Shown here piece after piece: positions 9,289 through 17,655 of a DNA stretch of 53,853 nucleotides. Source of the stretch: Chlamydiales bacterium (lineage in GTDB: Bacteria; Chlamydiota; Chlamydiia; Chlamydiales; JARBTQ01); NCBI GenBank assembly GCA_029240075.1, contig JARBTQ010000018.1:1-53853 (forward strand). Direction: 5' to 3'. The position numbers and the translations under genes were made by a program. Position 1 is the stretch's first letter. Each line of letters begins with the position of its first letter. The notes below the pieces were generated by a model. The model worked only from the letters and a program-made list of their open reading frames with translations, was not told the DNA's origin and searched no databases.

Positions 9289-10263
9289 GTGGATATTCTT
9301 CCACATGAAAAGAAAATTTACGAATTTGAGCAATCAATTCAGCAAGTTAAGGAACAAAACAAGGAACACCTTGTCCTTTCACCAGAAGAACTTAAAAAGC
9401 TTGAGAAAAAGCTTGATAATCTTAAAAAAAAGGTTTACTCAGAACTTACACCTGCTGAAAAAGTTTCTATAGCACGACATCCTGCTCGTCCTCGTTCCAT
9501 GCACTATATTAGCAATATATGTGATAGCTTTACTGAATTATTTGGTGATCGCCTATTTGGGGATGATCATGCTATCGTTACAGGTATTGCTACTATTGGC
9601 GGAGAAAAATTTGTAGTCATTGGCCAAGAGAAAGGCGCTAATACGCAAGAGCGTATGTACCGCAATTTTGGGATGCCCCATCCTGAAGGCTTTCGTAAAG
9701 CTTTACGTGTCATGAAATTAGCAGAAAAATTTCATCTGCCAGTTCTTTCGTTTGTCGATACTACTGGGGCTTTTCCTGGCTTAGATGCTGAACAGCGTGG
9801 ACAGAGTTGGGCGATAGCTCAGAACTTGATGGAAATGGCAAACTTATCTACTCCTATTATCGTGGTGGTTATTGGAGAAGGTGCTTCCGGAGGCGCGTTA
9901 GGTGTAGGCATCGGTGACGCTATGGGAATGCTAGAGCATTCGTATTTTTCGGTAATTACTCCTGAAGGTTGTGCTTCTATTCTATGGAAAGATATTAATT
10001 ATTCAGCTCACGCTGCTGAAATGCTTAAACTAACTGCTCAAGATATGCTCAAGTTGCGGGTAATTGATGATATTATAGCAGAACCATTAGGAGGCGCTCA
10101 TCACAATCCTAAAATAGTTTATGCAAATGTAAAAAAATATGCTTTAGAGCGAGCTGCTGAATTAACAGTAATTCCAACTGAACAGTTGTTAGCAAGGCGA
10201 TATCAAAAATTACGGCAAATTGGACAATTTAGTTCTAATTCTCAGGATTCTATAACAATATAG
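9289..10263 (+). CDS. accA: Acetyl-CoA carboxylase carboxyltransferase subunit alpha
   Basis: AccA with AccD moves the carboxyl group from carboxybiotin to acetyl-CoA, making malonyl-CoA for fatty acid synthesis. The start is a GTG at 9289: an AGAGG ribosome-binding site precedes it, and the resulting N-terminus (MDILPHEKKIYEFE) matches chlamydial AccA. The crotonase-fold core shows FGDRLFGDDHAIVTG, GQEKGANTQER, RNFGMPHPEGFRKALR, the oxyanion-hole segment GEGASGGALGVG and PEGCASILWKD. At 324 residues it is full length. It is followed 38 bp later by the MsbA-like exporter gene, the same order as CT265-CT264 in C. trachomatis, which links fatty acid supply and lipid export. Confidence 0.97.
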   Translation: MDILPHEKKIYEFEQSIQQVKEQNKEHLVLSPEELKKLEKKLDNLKKKVYSELTPAEKVSIARHPARPRSMHYISNICDSFTELFGDRLFGDDHAIVTGIATIGGEKFVVIGQEKGANTQERMYRNFGMPHPEGFRKALRVMKLAEKFHLPVLSFVDTTGAFPGLDAEQRGQSWAIAQNLMEMANLSTPIIVVVIGEGASGGALGVGIGDAMGMLEHSYFSVITPEGCASILWKDINYSAHAAEMLKLTAQDMLKLRVIDDIIAEPLGGAHHNPKIVYANVKKYALERAAELTVIPTEQLLARRYQKLRQIGQFSSNSQDSITI

Positions 10264-10301
10264 CCAACTTCTACAAATATCTAGAAAGAAGTATAAACCC
10301 T

Positions 10302-12128
10302 ATGTACCTATTGTTCAAAGCGGCGCTGTATAATCGGCGCCATTATTCTATTTTAGTGCTAACTTTATTTGCTATGCTTGTATTGATGGCAGCAGAAAGT
10401 ATGGAAGCATTAGCTCTTGGCATTCTTTCTCAAAAAGGGCAACAACTTGTTCCCCAACAATCCGCTAGCATCGGTTCTAATCTAAATATAAGCTCCATTA
10501 GTTTTTTACAGACAGCTATTAGTTATCTAGAAAAAATTTTTAATTTTGATGACGTTTGGGGTATTGCCTCTTTTTTAATCAGCGTAGCTCTATTTAAAGG
10601 AGTTGCTGCTTTTTGTAATAGTTATGCAACGGCAGTGGTAGGTATACGAGTAAGTCGTGACCTTAGGTTACGTTATTTTGAACATATTCAGTCTTTACCT
10701 TTAAATTTTTTTCAAAAATACCCTATTGGAAATTTAATGGCTCGAGTTAGTGGCGATGCTTCCGTTATTGCTAGTTCTATCAATTCAGTATTATTTACAT
10801 ACATCCAAATTCCTATTACATTCATCTCCACTTTAACTCTGTGTTTTTTAATTTCGTGGAAATTATCTCTTATTAGTTTTGTTGCTTTACCCCTTCTTAC
10901 CTGGCCTATTCTCTTCTTTGCGCGCAAAATAAAAAAAATAGCGGTACAGATGCAGAGAAACCAAGAATTATCAGGTTCCTCCTTAATAGATTTTTTGGCA
11001 GGCATTCAAACAATCAAAATGTTTGGAATGGAGGTTTTCGCCGGGCGTAAATATGCAGGGCAAAATGCATTAATGGCAAAACTTCAAGAGAAAAATGCTA
11101 GATATGCGTTTGCATCTAGGCCTATAATTCATTTAATTGCAACGCTCTGCATAGCAGCAGTAATACTTTATGGGTTTCATGGCGCCCGAATGTCTATTCC
11201 AGAAATACTATTTTTTTGTGCCTGTTTGCATAAGCTTTATGATCCTATTAAAAAATTTAATGAGGCTAATAATGAGATACAAAAAGGGATTGCAGCAGCA
11301 GAGCGGATGTTTGAAGTACTACAAATACAACCTTCTATTAATGACTGCACTGGAGCTATAGAATTAGAAAAGTTTGAAAATAGCATTGAGTTTGATGATG
11401 TATGGTTCAAATATGAAGATGAATGGGTATTAAAAGGCTTAAGTTTTCGTATTGAGCCTGGGCAGACTGTAGCTTTAGTGGGTTCAACAGGAGCGGGTAA
11501 ATCAACGATAATTCAGCTATTGATGCGTCTTTATGAGGTTCAAAAAGGGGAAATTCGAATTGATGGGAAACCATTACATATTTATAAGCAACAGTCCTTA
11601 AGACGCTTCTTTGGAGTTGTTCCCCAAAAACCATTCTTATTTTTAGACTCTATTGCTGAAAATATTGCTTTTGGACAATCCGCTAGTGAGGAAGAGATTA
11701 AAGAAGCCTCTATAAAAGCCTATGCTGCAGAATTTATAGAAAAACTGCCTCAAAAATATGAAACTTTACTTGCAGAAGGTGGGCGTAATCTATCTGGAGG
11801 ACAGCAACAAAGATTAGCTATAGCAAGAGCGTTAGTAAAAAAATCTTCGATAATTATTTTAGATGAAGCTACGTCTTCTTTAGATGCAAATAGCGAGCTT
11901 TATATAAAGACTGCACTTTCACAGTTACAAGGGCAGATGACTCAAATTATTATCGCACACCGTTTATCTACAATCGAACATGCGGATAAAATTATTTATA
12001 TTGATGATGGAAAAGTTCTTGCACAAGGGGATAAACAATATTTATTAGATCATTGCTTACCCTTTAAGTATCTTTGGGAATTGAATATGGGTTTTACTGC
12101 AGAAGTAAGTAGCCAACCATTTAGTTAA
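10302..12128 (+). CDS. msbA: MsbA-like ABC exporter (fused permease and ATPase)
   Basis: This is a half-size ABC exporter. An N-terminal six-helix membrane domain (about residues 1-330) has the YFEHIQSLPLNFFQKYPIG coupling region, and a C-terminal ATPase has Walker A GSTGAGKST (394-402), Q-loop VVPQKPFLF, signature LSGGQQQR (near 497), Walker B IIILDEATSS (near 515) and the AHRLST switch. Chlamydial MsbA is expected to flip lipid A or phospholipid across the inner membrane. The synteny with accA supports orthology to CT264, although substrate cannot be read from sequence. The gene ends 3 bp from the convergent HAD phosphatase gene. Confidence 0.9.
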   Translation: MYLLFKAALYNRRHYSILVLTLFAMLVLMAAESMEALALGILSQKGQQLVPQQSASIGSNLNISSISFLQTAISYLEKIFNFDDVWGIASFLISVALFKGVAAFCNSYATAVVGIRVSRDLRLRYFEHIQSLPLNFFQKYPIGNLMARVSGDASVIASSINSVLFTYIQIPITFISTLTLCFLISWKLSLISFVALPLLTWPILFFARKIKKIAVQMQRNQELSGSSLIDFLAGIQTIKMFGMEVFAGRKYAGQNALMAKLQEKNARYAFASRPIIHLIATLCIAAVILYGFHGARMSIPEILFFCACLHKLYDPIKKFNEANNEIQKGIAAAERMFEVLQIQPSINDCTGAIELEKFENSIEFDDVWFKYEDEWVLKGLSFRIEPGQTVALVGSTGAGKSTIIQLLMRLYEVQKGEIRIDGKPLHIYKQQSLRRFFGVVPQKPFLFLDSIAENIAFGQSASEEEIKEASIKAYAAEFIEKLPQKYETLLAEGGRNLSGGQQQRLAIARALVKKSSIIILDEATSSLDANSELYIKTALSQLQGQMTQIIIAHRLSTIEHADKIIYIDDGKVLAQGDKQYLLDHCLPFKYLWELNMGFTAEVSSQPFS

Positions 12129-12130
12129 TA

Positions 12131-12820
12131 TTAAGGGAAGATCCCTTTTCGCATAAGTTCATTAAAGCTCGAAAAATGGGATGCATTCTTTGTTGCTAAC
12201 AGTTCTGACAGATTAGGATAGGGGAAATCAACGATAAGAACAGGCTTAGCAGATGTCCCTTTAAGAGCTGTAAGGCCCCTTGGGCTGTCTTCAAATCCTA
12301 TAACTTGATCACCAGGTTTAGCATACTTTTGAATCGCGTACATATAGCATTCAGGGTCAGGTTTAGGATTTGTATAATTTTCTCTAGTAATCCAATGGGG
12401 AATTGTCTGCAATATAGGGAATTGGTCCCTTATATAGAAAACTTGCTCTTGTGGAGAGTGCGTGACTACGCACCTTTGTAGATGATTCTTCGATAAAAAC
12501 TCTAAAAATTCTGAAACACCTGGCATAAGTTCCAATCCACCTTCTTTCAAAATAGATGTATATTGCCTCCGCTTTTCTTGGTACAGTAAATTCCAGTCAG
12601 GCTCTGTTTCCTTGAGATTAGGAAAAAAATCATAGATAGCATCACGTAACGCTGTAGATCCGTAATGTGCATACATGCAATACTGTTTGAAATCCCAAGG
12701 TAATTCTAACCCTCGCTTGGCTGCCATCTGTTGATAAGCTTTAAAGTGAAGTTGCTCTGTATTGACCAGTAATCCATCAAAGTCGAACAGAAAAAGTTGA
12801 TAATTGAAAATCCAATCCAT
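12131..12820 (-). CDS. HAD-superfamily hydrolase (beta-phosphoglucomutase/phosphoglycolate phosphatase-like)
   Basis: All four HAD motifs are visible: motif I LFDFDGLLVNTE near the N-terminus (nucleophile Asp and general-acid Asp), motif II VVTHS, motif III Lys in NPKPDPECY, and motif IV GFEDSPRGL. The helical cap between motifs I and II (AYQQMAAKRGLELPW onward) is of the C1 type found in sugar-phosphate phosphatases and beta-phosphoglucomutases. The 229-residue length is usual. It lies tail to tail with msbA, separated by 2 bp, and stands alone on its strand. The substrate cannot be determined from the sequence. Confidence 0.9.
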   Translation of the reverse strand: MDWIFNYQLFLFDFDGLLVNTEQLHFKAYQQMAAKRGLELPWDFKQYCMYAHYGSTALRDAIYDFFPNLKETEPDWNLLYQEKRRQYTSILKEGGLELMPGVSEFLEFLSKNHLQRCVVTHSPQEQVFYIRDQFPILQTIPHWITRENYTNPKPDPECYMYAIQKYAKPGDQVIGFEDSPRGLTALKGTSAKPVLIVDFPYPNLSELLATKNASHFSSFNELMRKGIFP

Positions 12821-13029
12821 ATGCTAAGTAATTTACAGTTAGAGCTAGTACAATAGTAAAAAAGTTCGCTTTTGCCAGCTTAAGGTTATGGGGGCAGTAA
12901 TGTATTCATTCTAACGATTCAAGCTTTTAGAACCAAATTGAATTTTAAATGGCTTTTTAAGTTACTACTAAAAATGTAAGGCGATTACCTAATAAACCTA
13001 ATCTAAATAAGATGATTGAATAACAAATT

Positions 13030-13857
13030 ATGTTAAAGAAAATATTAAAGTGTTTGCAATTTTTTTCATTGACTTGTATTAGTTGTTCGGGACTAGAGCA
13101 AACAGAATATGACAAAGTCCGTCAACATAATCTAAAAGGGGAGTTTATCTATCGTAAACACGATGAAGCAGCTTTTTCTGTATTGCCAGCAGAATATAGG
13201 CAACGAGAAGAATATCCTTGGGAAGAGCATTTCGTAGGAAATCACCCTAGAATCACAAAGAGTTTTTTTACGTGCAAAGGGGGTAAACAAGTTGAGCATC
13301 CTTCTGCTCCAGCAAAGGATGGCGTTGTACCGATTAGTGATTGCAATGGACAGCATAGTTTGCCTATTCGTGAGGGTAAAGAATTTATTTATCCTATTTT
13401 GATAGACCTTTTAAACTTTATCCAAGCAAAAACCGGTAAGCGCGTTATCATAACTTGTGGACATCGTTGTCCACAGCATAATCGCTATGCAGACTCTACA
13501 GGTTCAAATCAAGCTTCTAAACATATGATAGGAGCAGAGGTGGATTTTTATGTGCAGGGAATGGAGTATGAACCAGAGGTTATTATTCAGCTTATCCTGG
13601 ACTTCTATATGCAAGCCCCTAATTACAAAGATAAAACAGACTATTGCAATTTTCAGCGTGAGAAAAGTAACTCTTTGGTCTTGATGCCTTGGGCTAATAA
13701 AGAGATATCAATCAAGCTATATGGAAAAAATGAGGGGCGTGACTTTGATAATCAGCACCCTTATCCTTACATATGTATAGCGGTTCGGTTTGATCGTAGT
13801 TCGCAACAGAAGGTTATATATTCGAAAGAGCAGGCTTATAATTATCAAAGATCTTAA
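13030..13857 (+). CDS. Exported M15-like peptidase (putative D-Ala-D-Ala carboxypeptidase)
   Basis: The first 20 residues form a short hydrophobic leader ending in a Cys/Ser-rich stretch, so the protein is probably exported; the lipobox is poor, so lipidation is uncertain. The core RVIITCGHRCPQHNRYAD followed by SKHMIGAEVDFYV (H165, D172) matches the zinc motif SxHxxGxAxD of M15 peptidases (VanX/DdpA/DUF882 types). The third zinc ligand is not obvious; the His in DNQHPYPY is a candidate, and the usual HVD triplet appears as IAVRFD. The likely target is peptidoglycan peptide. It lies 14 bp before hemH. The zinc-motif call is firm; activity is inference. Confidence 0.75.
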   Translation: MLKKILKCLQFFSLTCISCSGLEQTEYDKVRQHNLKGEFIYRKHDEAAFSVLPAEYRQREEYPWEEHFVGNHPRITKSFFTCKGGKQVEHPSAPAKDGVVPISDCNGQHSLPIREGKEFIYPILIDLLNFIQAKTGKRVIITCGHRCPQHNRYADSTGSNQASKHMIGAEVDFYVQGMEYEPEVIIQLILDFYMQAPNYKDKTDYCNFQREKSNSLVLMPWANKEISIKLYGKNEGRDFDNQHPYPYICIAVRFDRSSQQKVIYSKEQAYNYQRS

Positions 13858-13871
13858 ATAGGAATCACATT

Positions 13872-14891
13872 ATGGACAACAAAACAGGTATTCTATTGGT
13901 TAATCTAGGCACTCCTAAATCGCCAGAACCTAGCGATGTTTTTAAGTACCTTATTCAATTTTTAACCGACTCTCGCGTCATCGATCTTTCGTGGTTAAAA
14001 AGAAACTGGCTGGTTAGGGCAATAATCGTTCCTTCCCGTTATAAGGCCTCAGCCGCAAGTTATAAAGCAATCTGGACCGATAAAGGTTCCCCGTTATTAG
14101 TTCATAGTAAGCAAATGCAGCAAAAGCTACAAGATTCGTTAGGGTCAACTTTTCATGTTGCTTTAGGAATGAGATATCAAGAACCCTCTTTAGAAGCTGC
14201 TCTAGCAGAATTACAGGAAGCTCACGTAGCTAAAATTATAGTTGTACCTCTTTTTCCCCAGTATGCTTCTGCAACTACAGGATCAGTTCATCAAAAAGTA
14301 ATGGAAATTGTTAAGGATTGGAATGTTATTCCTGAATTTCATTTAGTCAGTCATTATGCAGATCATCCAGAATTTATTAAGGCTTGGTTAGAAGTCGTAA
14401 AGCCTTATCTAAAGCAAGAGTTCGATCAAATCCTTATAAGTTTTCACGGTCTTCCAGAAAAACATATTTACAAAGCGGACAGGCAACAGCACTGTTTAAA
14501 GCAAGGATGTTGTAATGAGTTATCAAGCCGCAACTATTACTGCTACCGAGCTCAATGTATGGCTACAGCTCGGAAACTGGTTACTGGCTTAGGGTTAAAG
14601 GATGAACAATATACAGTGGCCTTTCAATCTAGGTTAGGAAAAGGGGAATGGTTAAAACCTTATGCTGTAGAAACTATCAAGGAATTGGCAAACAAAGGTT
14701 ACAAAAAATTACTAGTCATATCGCCATCCTTTGTGACCGATTGTTTAGAAACTCTCTATGAAATCAAAGAGGAATTACAGCTAGACTTTAGACAACATGG
14801 AGGAGAACAACTTACTCTAATAGAATCTTTAAATGCACACCCTGTCTGGATTGATGCTTTAAAACAAATAATTTTAGCTAAGTTATACTGA
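13872..14891 (+). CDS. hemH: Ferrochelatase
   Basis: HemH inserts ferrous iron into protoporphyrin IX, the last step of heme synthesis. The family opening LLVNLGTPKSPEPSDVFKYL, the RY region GMRYQEPSLE, the catalytic-His segment SFHGLPEKH and the later PSFVTDCLETLYEI are all present in 339 residues. Between them is a Cys-rich insertion, HCLKQGCCNEL and YYCYRAQC, with enough cysteines for an iron-sulfur cluster as found in several bacterial ferrochelatases; that is inference. The gene follows the M15-like peptidase by 14 bp. Its stop codon overlaps the start of a dispersed repeat (14890-14961). Confidence 0.96.
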   Translation: MDNKTGILLVNLGTPKSPEPSDVFKYLIQFLTDSRVIDLSWLKRNWLVRAIIVPSRYKASAASYKAIWTDKGSPLLVHSKQMQQKLQDSLGSTFHVALGMRYQEPSLEAALAELQEAHVAKIIVVPLFPQYASATTGSVHQKVMEIVKDWNVIPEFHLVSHYADHPEFIKAWLEVVKPYLKQEFDQILISFHGLPEKHIYKADRQQHCLKQGCCNELSSRNYYCYRAQCMATARKLVTGLGLKDEQYTVAFQSRLGKGEWLKPYAVETIKELANKGYKKLLVISPSFVTDCLETLYEIKEELQLDFRQHGGEQLTLIESLNAHPVWIDALKQIILAKLY

Positions 14892-14961
14892 GCGCGGGCT
14901 ATTTGACCGTTTTCTTCTACTGGCGGAAAAAAGGTAAACCTAGCCGCGCATTGTATAGAAG
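14890..14961 (+). repeat. Dispersed 3'-end element, copy 1
   Basis: About 72 nt beginning at the hemH stop align base for base with 50286-50356 downstream of rpsN. Shared blocks are ATTTGAC, GTTTT, AAAAAAG and CCGCG followed by TTGTATA. The outer arms (GCGCGGGCTA and TAGCCGCGC) can pair, giving a stem richer in GC than its surroundings. Confidence 0.65.
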
Positions 14962-15225
14962 ATTTGAAATAGCAGTATGATTTTTTAGACAACTATTTTT
15001 ATGTATAAATTTTTATTTGAATATTGATTTACTGTAACGAACAGTAAAATTCGTTAGTTATGGCAAAAGAATAGATTACAAATCCAATTTTTTAGTAAAA
15101 AATATTTATAAAAATAGTTGAGTAGTTGAGTAAATGAAACTCATAAGCGGCTCTACCAAAATATATTAGCTTCTATCACAGTATGAATAGAAGTAACTTT
15201 CTCTTTCTCTAAAAAAAAATAAGCT
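14962..15225. other. Intergenic, AT-rich
   Basis: Together with the repeat at 14890-14961 this forms a 334-bp gap between the convergent hemH and TPR genes. I see no gene or clear terminator here apart from a short T-rich run. Confidence 0.45.
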
Positions 15226-15609
15226 TTATCGGTAAGCCAGAACAAGAGCTCCTGCTGCATCTGCTATTTGAGAATCTTTGTTTTTTTCTAATTGTTTTGC
15301 AATTTTTAGTGCTTGATCCTTATAACCTAAGCCAATTAAAACTTTAGCTTGGTTTAATAGGGTAGGAGCATGGTTAGGTTGTAAAGCTAAAGCTTGGTTA
15401 AGCGTTTTTAGTGCTTTCTCTAAGTCATTAAGCTGTAGATAAAGAGCACCTAAAGTTTGAACATCATAAGTGTTCCTTGGATCAAGTGCTACCAAAGCTT
15501 CAAAGAAAGTCAAAGCTATTTTATATGCACCTTGTCTGATATAAGAGTACCCAACAAAACGGATATCTTCAATCTGCTCAGGAGTCCAATTGAGTTGTGT
15601 TTTATCCAT
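15226..15609 (-). CDS. TPR protein, SycD-like chaperone fold
   Basis: This 127-residue protein consists of about three tetratricopeptide repeats (YSYIRQGAYKIALTFFEALV, LGALYLQLNDLEKALKTLNQ, LLNQAKVLIGLGYKDQALKI), with the typical Gly/Ala/Leu spacing. Small TPR proteins of this size in chlamydiae include type III secretion chaperones. It begins 6 bp after the stop of the gene upstream (15616-16209), so the two form a pair, and the pair stands divergent to rsmH-ftsL-ftsI. From memory this order matches CT274-CT273-CT272 in C. trachomatis. A role as chaperone or binding partner of its neighbour is inference. Confidence 0.82.
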   Translation of the reverse strand: MDKTQLNWTPEQIEDIRFVGYSYIRQGAYKIALTFFEALVALDPRNTYDVQTLGALYLQLNDLEKALKTLNQALALQPNHAPTLLNQAKVLIGLGYKDQALKIAKQLEKNKDSQIADAAGALVLAYR

Positions 15610-15615
15610 AATTAA

Positions 15616-16209
15616 TTACCCCTGTAAAAATTGCGCCATACATGATCTTACAAAGCTAAGATTCTTATTAAGAACGTGTAGCAATTGTCCTGTTTGTTGC
15701 ATTTTACTTAGGGCTAAACGGCTATTTGGCTTTTCTGCCTTATTGGAGATTGCATCCAAAAATTGGGAGCGATCTTGCTTGCTTTCATTGGATTGCTCAT
15801 CTGAACTTTCCACATCTTGATCTTGAGAGTTCTTATTATTTGTATCTTCTTCAGAATCTTTTGATTCATAGACAGCATCAGATCTGAGAGAATATCTATT
15901 TACGTATTGGACAAATTCATACAAACTAGGAATAATATCGTATGAAAACAGAGGGCTACGGTTATCGGAGTAGCGTTCTGGCATTGTAAAGCAAGCCCAT
16001 GGTGTTTGTTGTAAGGATAGCTGGGAACCTAGCAGAACTTCTAGTGCAGGAGCCTTAGGATTGATATCAAACACAGCTGTTTGCGCTGGAATAATCGCAG
16101 CTTGTGAAAATCCAAACTCTTTATCGACTTCTTCTAATAATTGAGTGCGACGGGCATAACTGATATGTACATCTATGCCAAGATTATCAACAGTTTTGGA
16201 TGTTGTCAT
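15616..16209 (-). CDS. Conserved chlamydial hypothetical (CT273-like by position)
   Basis: I do not recognise a domain in this 197-residue protein. Residues 1-105 look folded (LGIDVHISYARRTQLLEEVD, PWACFTMPERYSDNRSPLFSYD). Residues 110-150 are an acidic, Ser/Asn/Gln/Asp-rich linker, and a helical tail follows. There is no signal peptide or membrane span. It precedes the TPR gene by 6 bp, which points to a functional pair, and its position next to rsmH corresponds to CT273 in C. trachomatis as I remember it. A substrate or partner of the TPR protein is plausible, but the sequence does not show it. Confidence 0.75.
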   Translation of the reverse strand: MTTSKTVDNLGIDVHISYARRTQLLEEVDKEFGFSQAAIIPAQTAVFDINPKAPALEVLLGSQLSLQQTPWACFTMPERYSDNRSPLFSYDIIPSLYEFVQYVNRYSLRSDAVYESKDSEEDTNNKNSQDQDVESSDEQSNESKQDRSQFLDAISNKAEKPNSRLALSKMQQTGQLLHVLNKNLSFVRSCMAQFLQG

Positions 16210-16335
16210 GTAGAATCCTTATATTACAGAGGCTTATTATATCTAACTTCAAAGTAACGAGTAAAGTAATTTTTATCAATAGATAAAATATAAAAAAATA
16301 GAAAATATAAACACTTAATTATAGAAGAAATAAAT

Positions 16336-17280
16336 ATGCAAGAAATAAAAATATATCCTCATAAATCGATCTTTGTAAAAGAGTTTTTAGAGTTTTTTAA
16401 AGATTGTAAGCTTTCTATTTTTTTAGATGGAACTTTGGGAGCAGGGGGGCATTCAGAAGCTATACTACAAGCTCACCCCGAGATTGACTTGTTAATTGGC
16501 ATTGACCAAGACCCTACAGCCCTTGCAATTGCAAAAGAGAGATTAATGCCCTACCGTGAAAAAACAGTTTTTATTCAAGGAAATTTTGCAGAACTCATTA
16601 AATGGCTTGATCAACAAGGGGTCAATCAAGTTGATGGGATGTTTTTCGACTTTGGAGTTTCATCGATGCAGCTTGATCAAGGGGAGCGCGGTTTTAGTTT
16701 TAATAAAAATGCAGATTTGGACATGCGGATGGATCCCGAGTCTGAACTTACGGCAGCAAAAATAGTTAACTACTACTCTGAACAGCAATTAGCCACAATT
16801 TTTCGTGAATATGGAGAAGAAAGACACTGGCGAGCTGTGGCTAGGACTATTGTAGAATTTAGACGTAAACAACCTATACGTACGACAGAAGAACTTGTAA
16901 ACTTATTGATGCCAATACTTGGTCGAGGTCCTAGGCGTAAAATACATCCTTTGACTCTCGTCTTTCAGGGATTAAGAATTGCCGTGAATCGTGAGTTAAA
17001 AGTTATAGAAGAAATGTTGCCGCAAGCCCTTGAACGTCTTTCACCTAGGGGAAGATTGGGGGCTATTACTTTTCATAGTCTTGAGGACCGTCTTGTAAAA
17101 GTGGCTTTTCAGAATGCATCACGTTCTAACAAAGCAAGTCCAACACCACCCTCGTGCCATCTTTTGACTAAAAAACCATTAGAAGCTACTGCACAAGAAA
17201 TGCGTCAAAATCCGCGCAGCCGTAGTGCTAAATTACGCTTTATTGAGAAGAAAAACGTTAATGATACATACATAGATTAA
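16336..17280 (+). CDS. rsmH: 16S rRNA (cytosine1402-N4)-methyltransferase RsmH (MraW)
   Basis: RsmH uses S-adenosylmethionine to methylate N4 of C1402 in 16S rRNA. Motif I is FLDGTLGAGGHSEAIL; FFDFGVSSMQLDQGERGFSF, DMRMDP, FREYGEERHWRAVARTIV and ITFHSLEDRLVK are classic family signatures. The 314-residue length is normal. It opens the three-gene run rsmH-ftsL-ftsI, with gaps of 14 and 16 bp, a shortened form of the division/cell-wall cluster. mraZ is absent upstream; the neighbour there is the divergent gene pair. Confidence 0.97.
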   Translation: MQEIKIYPHKSIFVKEFLEFFKDCKLSIFLDGTLGAGGHSEAILQAHPEIDLLIGIDQDPTALAIAKERLMPYREKTVFIQGNFAELIKWLDQQGVNQVDGMFFDFGVSSMQLDQGERGFSFNKNADLDMRMDPESELTAAKIVNYYSEQQLATIFREYGEERHWRAVARTIVEFRRKQPIRTTEELVNLLMPILGRGPRRKIHPLTLVFQGLRIAVNRELKVIEEMLPQALERLSPRGRLGAITFHSLEDRLVKVAFQNASRSNKASPTPPSCHLLTKKPLEATAQEMRQNPRSRSAKLRFIEKKNVNDTYID

Positions 17281-17294
17281 TTGAGGGGGAATGA

Positions 17295-17639
17295 ATGCAT
17301 ATAGGATTTTTGATACGAGTTTTTATCTGTATTTTCGTCGCCCTTATCTTATGCTATTCATCAATATACAAGCAAAACGAACTGACAGAGTTGCAATTGG
17401 AAATCCCTAAAGTAGCGCGTGAAATAGAGGCTTTAGAATCCAAAAATGCAAGACTTAAATATCTGATAGAATCATTTGAAAACCCTATTCATTTAATGGA
17501 ACTTGCACGAAAGCCAGAGTTTAGATATTTAAAACATCCGTATATAAAGGATATTATATTTTTGCCTTGCCCTGAAATTGAAGGAACTATGGAGACTTCC
17601 CTGCAGATAGATAATAACGATAAAACTATAATCAAATAA
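17295..17639 (+). CDS. ftsL: FtsL-like division protein
   Basis: This 114-residue protein has one N-terminal membrane span (about residues 4-24), then a short coiled coil (NELTELQLEIPKVAREIEAL, continuing to about residue 60) and a small periplasmic tail. That is the FtsL architecture, and it lies between rsmH and ftsI, where FtsL is encoded in most bacteria and where CT271 lies in C. trachomatis. FtsL normally links FtsB to the FtsW-FtsI synthase. Sequence conservation in this family is low, so the call rests mainly on topology and position. Confidence 0.82.
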   Translation: MHIGFLIRVFICIFVALILCYSSIYKQNELTELQLEIPKVAREIEALESKNARLKYLIESFENPIHLMELARKPEFRYLKHPYIKDIIFLPCPEIEGTMETSLQIDNNDKTIIK

Positions 17640-17655
17640 TCCTCTTTTTGGCTAT

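Noticed and set aside
13030-13090. Lipoprotein signal in the M15-like protein
   Set aside because: The residues before the candidate cysteines do not fit the usual lipobox, so I call it only exported.
14756-14992. Minus-strand frame of 78 codons over the end of hemH
   Set aside because: It overlaps the conserved end of ferrochelatase and the dispersed repeat, and encodes nothing recognisable.
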